Origin: Paenibacillus spongiae
GTDB taxonomy: Bacteria; Bacillota; Bacilli; Paenibacillales; Paenibacillaceae
Direction: 5' to 3'
Assembly (NCBI RefSeq): GCF_024734895.1
Contig: NZ_CP091430.1
Span: 1,149,001-1,213,000 of the forward strand
DNA length: 64,000 nt
The position numbers and the translations under genes are program-made. Below, in pieces: positions 59,826 through 64,000 of this stretch. Below the pieces are notes generated by a model. It was not told the origin of the DNA and ran no database searches. It saw only the letters and a list, made by a program, of their open reading frames with translations. The first letter of the stretch is position 1. Each line of letters begins with the position of its first letter.

Positions 59826-62102
59826 ATGTGGAGTCGGATTAAGCCACGGAAGATGTATTCCCGCCTGTTTTTATACTCCTGCATAGCCGTATGCTTGCTT
59901 ACTTTGGCGTTCACGATGTACTTAAGCCGGCTGTTCGTGCAAAGCACCATGGAGGAAATCAATACATCCAATCAGGACAAAATGCAGCAGGTCGTGCAAA
60001 CGTCGGAATTTACGTTGCAGAAATTACGCCAGTTCGCGCTTAGGGTATATTCAGAAGAAAATATTGCGCTGTGGCTGAACATGAACCGGGACAATTACTC
60101 CCCGTTGTCGTTGTATAAAGCGGCTGCAAGCGTGCGGGAATTTGTGCACAGCGAACCTTTTATCCATAGCATATGTTTGTTCAACTTCAAGATGAATCAA
60201 ATTTACTCCTCCTCTGAAGCCGGTCTCTATACACCGCAAGATTACTACGACCAATCCATGTTGAACGCAATAAAAAGCAAAGGGACGACGCCATACTTGC
60301 AATTTTTCGATCATAACGTGCAGGGCAAATCGTATCTCGTGCTTGTCGTGCCGGCAGCCGGGCCGAACCGGAACTATAGCGGGTACGTGACGATTCTCTT
60401 CAGCAAGCCGCTGCTAAATGAGCATATGCTGCAAATCTCCGGGCAGGACCAGAAGAAAATGATCGTCGAAGGCCCGAACAAAGCGTTCATTCTCGGCAAT
60501 GCCGATGCGGAGCTGGCGTCGGAGCTGGCGAAGGCAGAGAAGCCTGCATCGGCTTCGTCGCGCTGGGAATGGGCCACTGACGAAGGAACCTGGTCGATTC
60601 AGACGGCAGAGTTGCCGATCGAAGGGTGGAAGGTTTACCTTTTGTCGCCTATCTCGGCATGGCAAGCTAAAATCGATCGTATCCGGATCGACATTATCGT
60701 CTCTTCCGTCGTCCTTGTCCTTGCGCTGCTGTTGTTTCTGTTCTGGCAATCGTATCGACGTTTGAAGCCGATAAGCGACTTGACTGCTCGGCTTCAATCC
60801 AAGCTTGGGCTCAAGGAGCCGATTGCGGATTCGGCGCATGCCGACAACGAGATCGCCTGGCTCGATTCCAGCTTTGATAGGCTGGTAGGCAGGCTTGAGC
60901 AGTTGGACATGTCCCTGAAGAGCAGCAAGGCACTTATCAAGGACGATCTGCTGCGGCAATGGATCCTCAGCTCGAAAGCTTCCGGCCCTGCAGAGCAGTT
61001 TATAAGAAAGCAGACCGTTATCCTTCGGACGGGAACGTTCCGTATCGCGGTTATCCGTCTGGAATCGTACGGGCGGTTCACAGAATACTACGATTTCACG
61101 TCGCGCAAGCTGCTGCGATATGCGCTCGGGAACATGATGGCGGAGGTGCTGGCAAACCACGAATTCGCCGCGGAAACGGTCGATTTCGGCTCCGATCATA
61201 TCGTGGCGCTAATCTCCTCTTCTGCTTCGGATGATGAGGAGGCCCGCGTCCTGGAAGCAATGGAAGACGTGCGCGTTCAAATCAGGCGCTGGCTGAAGCT
61301 GGAGCTGCAGGCGGCAGTCAGTCCCGAGCTTGACGAAGGGTCCAATCTCCAACCGGTCTATGACCGTATTTACGAACTGACGCTGCTGGCTTTTCTTTGC
61401 GATGACGATCGGGTATTCACCATGGGCGATTTGGAGCGGTATCAGGCAGGTGAAGGAAGCGTTCCAGACGAACAGTTGCTGAAGCAAGCCATTCATACCG
61501 TCCGCCTTCGGAACGCAGACGCGCTAGGCGCCGATCTGGACAGCCTGACCCGGCATATGCAGGGGCTAAGCTACGAAGAATGCAAGCTGCAGCTGACTCA
61601 TATCATTTATTCGCTTATGAAAAGCTTCAAAAACGGCAAGACGTTTCAAGGGATGAAGAGCATCCATGCTTTCCTTGAGCGGTTTTCCACCATAGGCGAA
61701 GTGAAGATCTGGCTGCTGCAAGAGCTTCTGCAGATGATGGATCGGCAGCGTCCGCGAAGCGGTTCAGGCCGTAAGGAAGAGTTCGTCTCCGAAATGATGG
61801 AATTCGTGCGCAATCATCTGCACAATCCGATGCTTTCCGTAGACGATATTGCAGAGCACGTGAGCATATCCGTCAACTATGCCCGGCAAATCTTCAAGGA
61901 GCATTATCAGCTTTCTCTATCCGATTATATAACGGATCAGCGAATTAAATATGCGATTCACCTGCTTACGACGACCGATTGGACGGTAGCGGATATTACG
62001 GAGCAGTCCGGATTTCAAACAAAAAGCACATTTTTCTCGTTATTCAAGCGTGCGACCGGCATGACGCCAGGCCAATACCGCCTGGAGAAAGCGAAGCTGT
62101 AG
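59826..62102 (+). CDS. membrane-anchored AraC family regulator of ABC cluster 5
   Basis: A 758-residue one-piece sensor-regulator. Transmembrane helices near 14-36 (Y-S-C-I-A-V-C-L-L-T-L-A-F) and 286-308 (V-S-S-V-V-L-V-L-A-L-L-L-F-L-F-W) enclose the external sensor. The AraC domain occupies about 660-755, with I-A-E-H-V-S-I-S-V-N-Y-A-R-Q-I-F-K and Q-S-G-F-Q-T-K-S-T-F-F-S-L-F-K. Same architecture as the cluster 1 regulator at 2649. ATG 59826 follows GGGGGAG. It probably activates the binding-protein gene 218 bases downstream. Confidence 0.92.
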   Translation: MWSRIKPRKMYSRLFLYSCIAVCLLTLAFTMYLSRLFVQSTMEEINTSNQDKMQQVVQTSEFTLQKLRQFALRVYSEENIALWLNMNRDNYSPLSLYKAAASVREFVHSEPFIHSICLFNFKMNQIYSSSEAGLYTPQDYYDQSMLNAIKSKGTTPYLQFFDHNVQGKSYLVLVVPAAGPNRNYSGYVTILFSKPLLNEHMLQISGQDQKKMIVEGPNKAFILGNADAELASELAKAEKPASASSRWEWATDEGTWSIQTAELPIEGWKVYLLSPISAWQAKIDRIRIDIIVSSVVLVLALLLFLFWQSYRRLKPISDLTARLQSKLGLKEPIADSAHADNEIAWLDSSFDRLVGRLEQLDMSLKSSKALIKDDLLRQWILSSKASGPAEQFIRKQTVILRTGTFRIAVIRLESYGRFTEYYDFTSRKLLRYALGNMMAEVLANHEFAAETVDFGSDHIVALISSSASDDEEARVLEAMEDVRVQIRRWLKLELQAAVSPELDEGSNLQPVYDRIYELTLLAFLCDDDRVFTMGDLERYQAGEGSVPDEQLLKQAIHTVRLRNADALGADLDSLTRHMQGLSYEECKLQLTHIIYSLMKSFKNGKTFQGMKSIHAFLERFSTIGEVKIWLLQELLQMMDRQRPRSGSGRKEEFVSEMMEFVRNHLHNPMLSVDDIAEHVSISVNYARQIFKEHYQLSLSDYITDQRIKYAIHLLTTTDWTVADITEQSGFQTKSTFFSLFKRATGMTPGQYRLEKAKL

Positions 62103-62320
62103 AGCAGACTTAGCGAAGCGAGAGTGGACGTACCGGATGCATCCGCAAAATCGCTACTGTCTTCATTGTCAATTTCCGTACCGTTTGATGAATACCGTAC
62201 TGTACGGAATGCCTAGCAGCCGGGTATGATCGAACCCATGAGCCGGGCAAGCGGATCATGAAGCTTCATCTGCCGCATGCCGCAACCGCTGTCCGGTGGA
62301 TCAATGGGGAGGGCTAGGCT

Positions 62321-63835
62321 ATGAGATTCGGTAGAAAAGGGTTCTTGCTAGCATCGTTTATTCTCGCGGCGGCTTTGTCCGCCTGCAGTACAGGTGGGAC
62401 AACACGGCCTTCTGAAAGCGGCGATCCGTCAGCTTCCGGGGCCGGAACTTTAAAACCGGTAACGCTCAAAATCATGTTTCCCGGAGATCCGCCAGCGAAC
62501 TGGGACGAAGTAAAGACGGAGACGGAGAACCGAATGGCCGGCTCGCTGAACGTGAAGCTGAACGTCGTGTTTATCCCGTGGTCCGATGTCCGCCAGAAGC
62601 GTCAGGTTTCGCTGTCCTCCGCGGAGGACTACGATCTGATCTGGGACAACAACCCGGTGCAAAATATCGCCGCAGGCCTATACGAGCCGCTGGACGAATT
62701 GATCGATCAATACGGTCCCGACATTAAGGCCGTCCGCTCGAAGGAGCTGATGGAATCGAACAAAGTGAACGGCAAGCTGTACGCGGTTCCGCTAGAGGTG
62801 AACTTCATACGTCCGTGGACGTTCGTTATCCGCAAAGATATTCGGGAGAAGCTTGGCGTCAAACCGATCACCAGCTATGACGAACTGATCGACTTTATGT
62901 ATTTGGTGAAAGAGAAGGAGCCGGGCTTGACGCCGTATATTCCTAACGGCAGCGAACATATCGGCTTAAAGCTGGCAGGGATGCTCGACCCGTCGGCCAA
63001 TCTGGCGGCCGTGCTTAACTACCCCGGCTTGTACACGAAAGGGAACGACGGTAAAGTTTACAATATTTTCGACGACATGGACCCGCTCATCATGAGCACT
63101 CTGGAGCAGAACTACAAGCTGTACAAGGACGGCATATTGGCCAAAGACGCCCTGACGCTGCGCAATTCGGAGTTCACTAAAGGCAAGGCGGCGGTATCCA
63201 CCTTCAATGATTTCGGGGTCAATCTCAGCACCCGCACCACGCTTGAAAAGTCGGTTCCGGGAGCGGCTGCGGAAGCGTTCACGCTTTATAGCCCGGACAT
63301 GAAACTGAATTCGACCTACAAAGCGGGCAATTTCATCGCGGTACCGGTCGTCAGTAAAAACAAGGAGCGCGCCGTTCAGTTTCTGAACTGGCTGAACCAG
63401 AAGGATAATTACGATCTGCTGGCGTATGGGATAAAAGGTAAAAACTGGGAGGATTCAGGCGAAGGGCTCTATAAACCGATTCAGGCGAATCCTTATGCGG
63501 GCATTCCGTTCGCTTGGGGCTGGAATCCGAAGCTGGATCGCATCGATGCCAGCTTGCCCAAGGATGTTATCGCGTTGAACCAGTGGCAGCGGGATCCGAG
63601 CTATTTTACGCCGGACATTCTGGCGGGCTTTACGTTCGATCCGAGCCCGGTAGCCAACGAGGTGGCGCAGCTGAACAATGCGGGGAGCGAGTTTTACGAC
63701 CCGCTCGTAATGGGTGTGACGGAACCGAACGAAGGGCTCGCGAAGTTTAAAAAAGCGGCATACGACAATGTGAAAAAGGTGCAAGCGGAGTTTCAGAAGC
63801 AACTGAACGCTTATCTGGCAAGCAAGAAGAAGTAG
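62321..63835 (+). CDS. sugar-binding lipoprotein of ABC cluster 5
   Basis: A 504-residue solute-binding protein. The lipobox A-L-S-A-C places the lipidated cysteine at residue 22. The mature part starts V-T-L-K-I-M-F-P-G-D-P-P. Ribosome site GGGGAGGG before ATG 62321. No permease gene follows within the window, and an apparently opposed open frame lies downstream, so its permeases may be elsewhere. Confidence 0.92.
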   Translation: MRFGRKGFLLASFILAAALSACSTGGTTRPSESGDPSASGAGTLKPVTLKIMFPGDPPANWDEVKTETENRMAGSLNVKLNVVFIPWSDVRQKRQVSLSSAEDYDLIWDNNPVQNIAAGLYEPLDELIDQYGPDIKAVRSKELMESNKVNGKLYAVPLEVNFIRPWTFVIRKDIREKLGVKPITSYDELIDFMYLVKEKEPGLTPYIPNGSEHIGLKLAGMLDPSANLAAVLNYPGLYTKGNDGKVYNIFDDMDPLIMSTLEQNYKLYKDGILAKDALTLRNSEFTKGKAAVSTFNDFGVNLSTRTTLEKSVPGAAAEAFTLYSPDMKLNSTYKAGNFIAVPVVSKNKERAVQFLNWLNQKDNYDLLAYGIKGKNWEDSGEGLYKPIQANPYAGIPFAWGWNPKLDRIDASLPKDVIALNQWQRDPSYFTPDILAGFTFDPSPVANEVAQLNNAGSEFYDPLVMGVTEPNEGLAKFKKAAYDNVKKVQAEFQKQLNAYLASKKK

Positions 63836-63881
63836 GCGATCATCCAACGTGCGCATCCCTCGGCATGCAGACGGCGCTCTT

Positions 63882-63897
63882 TGACGGTCAACCGTCA
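63882..63897. other. short inverted repeat after the cluster 5 lipoprotein
   Basis: TGACGG-TCAA-CCGTCA, six pairs, weak and without T-run. It overlaps the stop codon of the possible minus-strand gene and lies where other clusters carry stronger hairpins. Confidence 0.3.
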
Positions 63898-64000
63898 CAT
63901 AGGACTGTCCCGTACTAACAGGGCCTGACGGTCACCATCATGAACGGAAATGTCTTGGCCTGTGAGTCTGTTTGTTCCATACAGGAACTGCAGGTCACAG
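63895..64000 (-). CDS. possible C-terminus of a minus-strand gene, partial
   Basis: The minus strand is open for 34 codons from the window edge to TGA 63897-63895, reading C-D-L-Q-F-L-Y-G-T-N-R-L-T-G-Q-D-I-S-V and ending V-R-D-S-P-M. The L-T-G-Q-x-I/V-S pattern is common in C-terminal beta-sandwiches of glycosidases, but the piece is too short to assign. A + strand frame from 63942 is also open, so this remains tentative. Confidence 0.3.
   Translation of the reverse strand, partial: CDLQFLYGTNRLTGQDISVHDGDRQALLVRDSPM

Noticed and set aside
62190-62320. Short frame before the cluster 5 lipoprotein gene
   Set aside because: About 38 codons after a stop with no start signal and no family resemblance; chance is likely.
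1-64000. tRNA, rRNA, CRISPR arrays and intact insertion sequences
   Set aside because: None was recognised on reading both strands; only the integrase remnant and the att-like repeats indicate past mobility.

Overview
The window looks like a chromosomal stretch of a Paenibacillus-type Firmicute. It has moderate GC, strong AGGAGG-like ribosome binding sites, frequent TTG/GTG starts, several CUT1 sugar-import clusters that each have their own regulator, and paired sensor/AraC regulators of the YesM/YesN and membrane-bound AraC types. Nearly all genes are on the + strand; the exceptions are a few accessory genes at the left end, one flavin reductase and a partial gene at the right edge.

Left region (1-17.7 kb). 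It opens with a truncated tyrosine-recombinase C-terminus, an export-signal-less metzincin-like protease, an AHSA1/SRPBCC protein and a broken MerR regulator. ABC cluster 1 follows (membrane AraC regulator, two permeases, lipoprotein), then a sugar isomerase, a histidine phosphatase and a PhyH dioxygenase. ABC cluster 2 comes next (cupin-AraC, binding protein, two permeases) and ends in a GH29 alpha-L-fucosidase. Two exact 18-bp direct repeats, at 190-207 and 17706-17723, bracket this block. Both spell the end of a GroEL gene (M-G-G-M-M-stop), and the recombinase remnant lies 24 bp from the first. I read the block as a relic integrative island targeted to the groEL 3' end.

17.7-25.2 kb. A second GH29-like protein and a small lipoprotein are bracketed by two related terminator elements. 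They are followed by an FMN reductase (- strand) and a compact CheW-CheA-MCP chemoreceptor operon.

25.3-39 kb. This is the most interesting part. A secreted beta-helix protein with two C-terminal repeat domains precedes a Gram-positive Pel exopolysaccharide operon. The operon encodes a UDP-sugar 4-epimerase fused to PelD, then PelE, a PelA-like deacetylase, the PelF glycosyltransferase and a PelG transporter that runs in frame into a CotH-kinase lipoprotein. A VTC-type polyphosphate polymerase domain protein and a DUF4956 membrane protein complete it. PelD keeps the RxxD c-di-GMP inhibitory site while its GGDEF motif is degenerate. The operon therefore encodes precursor epimerisation, synthesis, export, deacetylation and c-di-GMP control, together with a possible phosphate-transfer module.

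39-59.3 kb. ABC cluster 3 (LacI regulator, binding protein, two permeases) ends in a HAD phosphatase and a PHP phosphoesterase. ABC cluster 4 begins with a YesM/YesN two-component system and continues with binding protein, two permeases, PhyH, a Gfo/Idh/MocA dehydrogenase, an SDR epimerase, a sugar isomerase and a GH3 glycosidase. This resembles uptake and oxidative breakdown of an unusual glycoside.

59.3-64 kb. An unrecognised gene fragment and two hairpins are followed by cluster 5 (membrane AraC regulator and binding lipoprotein), whose permeases are not seen before the window ends. None of the clusters encodes an ATPase subunit, so a shared MsmX-type ATPase elsewhere is implied. Every binding-protein gene is followed directly by an inverted repeat. 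No tRNA, rRNA, intact transposase or CRISPR array was seen.
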